Shown: piece by piece, positions 62,994 to 64,000 of the stretch
How positions within the stretch are numbered: position 1 is the stretch's first letter
How the letters are laid out: the number at the start of each line of letters is the position of its first letter
Assembly: GCA_907165065.1 (NCBI GenBank)
Contig: OU015528.1
Coordinates: 35,734,515 to 35,798,514 of the forward strand
Length of the DNA stretch: 64,000 bases
Direction: 5' to 3'
DNA from: Caprimulgus europaeus
Taxonomy: Eukaryota; Chordata; Aves; Caprimulgiformes; Caprimulgidae
Notes under the pieces: model-generated
The model's input: the letters and a program-made list of their open reading frames with translations, nothing else
Told to the model about the DNA's origin: nothing
Databases searched by the model: none
Made by a program: the position numbers and the translations under genes

Positions 62994-63221
62994 AACAAAA
63001 AAGGTGCTGAAACAAAGCCGAAACAAGAGCACAAGTTCAAAAAGATGAAGAAGCTGCAGGAACTGGAGCAGGTTTTCTTCTCTCCAGCAGATGGTAGGAT
63101 TTTCTCAGCTACAAACAGGGAACAGCAAGAAGAGTCACCTGAAACCTTTAAATCTTTAGAGAAGCAATCTCCAGCCTTTTTTGGTTTGCTGATTCCCCAA
63201 AAAATTCTGGTTAGTAGTTAG
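62994..63221 (+). other. Open frame of coding-like composition, plus strand
   Basis: Frame open from just after a TAA to a TAG, 75 codons, containing GAETKPKQEHKFKKMKKLQE and LEQVFFSPADGRIFSATNRE. The first third is Lys/Glu/Gln-rich and looks like a coding helix. It could be part of an exon of the possible plus-strand gene, ending at GAGCAG|GTTTTC or GATG|GTAGGA, or an old pseudogene piece. No good acceptor is seen in front of it. Confidence 0.22.
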
Positions 63222-63479
63222 GAATTCAGTAGATAACAAAAGCTGCTGGAAGATATTTGGAAGTCACCTGTCAGGACTGTGCGTGTAGCTCAGGTTTAAA
63301 CTACAGCTGGAATGCCATAGCTTGGCAATATGTATGAAAGCCCACAGACAGTGTTTTCCCACATAGCTTTGATGAGCAGTTTGGACAGATCAGATAAGAA
63401 AAGCTAATAAGAAGGATATTTCAACTTTTGAGTCTGAACTTTTCCAATGATCTGAACCCTTCTGGGTGCAACACTTGAC

Positions 63480-63570
63480 ATCTATTTTCAGCCATTGCTT
63501 GAGGTAGGATACTGGGCTAGATAGACCATTGATCTGATCCTATATGGCTCCTCCTGTGATACTTTGCTAA
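63480..63570 (+). mobile_element. Ancient CR1-like LINE tail
   Basis: Contains 'aggatactgggctagatag' and 'accattgatctgatcctata', the diverged 3' region of a CR1 lineage that is very common in turtles and other reptiles and survives only as old relics in birds (established knowledge). The usual avian CR1 tail is missing. Confidence 0.6.
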
Positions 63571-64000
63571 GTTACTTACTCTAGTAAATTATTTAAACAA
63601 TGTGAGGAAATAGATTTTGCTACAGGTCTTACTCATCATTAAGTGGTGAAGACCTTATTTATCACTATGTGGTGAAGGAGCTGGTAGGTAAGGCAGCAAG
63701 GTTTAAACTCCAGGCATCAATGTGGATACTCTATGCCTTTTGGCAAGTCACTCATCAGTCAGTTTTTCTGCTTTCTACCTGCAATTGGGTACAATGCCCT
63801 CAAGACATAAGTTTATATTCTTTGGATGACTTTTTCTTTATTAGGTGCTCAAATACAATAGAGAAGAGTTAGAATGATGGCTAGGAAGATGAACTGTAAG
63901 CATGAACTCTATCTAAATATGTCCTTTTAGCTAAATTTTGAAATAACTCCTGAGGTCTCATCTTCTACCAAATGCTGCATTTTGGGTTTGCTTACAATAA
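63571..64000. other. No feature recognised
   Basis: AT-rich sequence to the right edge; a tandem-like pair 'actcatcattaagtggtgaag / tatcactatgtggtgaagg' (63630-63680) is a short local duplication. Confidence 0.4.

Noticed and set aside
1-64000. Prokaryote-type systems, CRISPR arrays, operons, tRNA or rRNA genes
   Set aside because: None seen; the DNA is clearly vertebrate, with no regular repeat-spacer arrays and no tRNA box A/B pair noticed by eye.

Overview
This window looks like bird nuclear genomic DNA. Evidence: many 5'-truncated CR1 LINE copies with the avian 3' tail (ATTCTATGATT-type repeats and the conserved 'ggaagggacct' block), endogenous-retrovirus LTR pieces of a family common in birds, one CpG-island promoter, and long AT-rich intron-like DNA with no prokaryotic gene organisation. 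The exact species cannot be told from the sequence.

The left 50 kb is best read as one minus-strand gene running from a CpG island at about 49.05-49.96 kb towards position 1 and beyond the left edge. I can chain a probable first exon (ending at 49549), a 5'-UTR exon (26928-27048), a start-codon exon (16804-16905) and five more coding exons (12685-12721, 7126-7263, 6354-6473, a 7-nt microexon 5202-5208, and 5054-5135). Each has AG/GT borders on the minus strand and all codon phases agree across the five coding junctions. The joined product is about 152 residues in this window: a Ser/Pro-rich polar N-terminus of about 97 residues, one hydrophobic membrane segment, and the start of a second polar side with an N-A-T sequon. 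I do not recognise the family. A possible alternative last exon (6605-6714 coding) would give a form without the membrane segment.

The remaining left-hand sequence is intron filled with nine CR1 fragments (2.7, 5.7, 10.1, 10.8, 20.1, 21.1, 23.0, 23.4 and 27.8 kb), one LTR at 45.4-46.0 kb, a long ATA microsatellite at 0.77-0.84 kb and a small CpG-rich patch at 42.4-42.6 kb that may be an alternative first exon.

Right of the CpG island (50-64 kb) there is little. There are two partial LTR copies joined end to end (54.8-55.55 kb), a polypyrimidine tract near 58 kb, one good plus-strand coding-exon candidate (59683-59753), weaker candidates at 60.1 and 63.0 kb, and an ancient CR1-like tail at 63.5 kb. 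A second, plus-strand gene, perhaps sharing the CpG island, is possible but unproven.

All gene models here are splice-site and reading-frame reasoning by eye; no homology search or transcript data was available.
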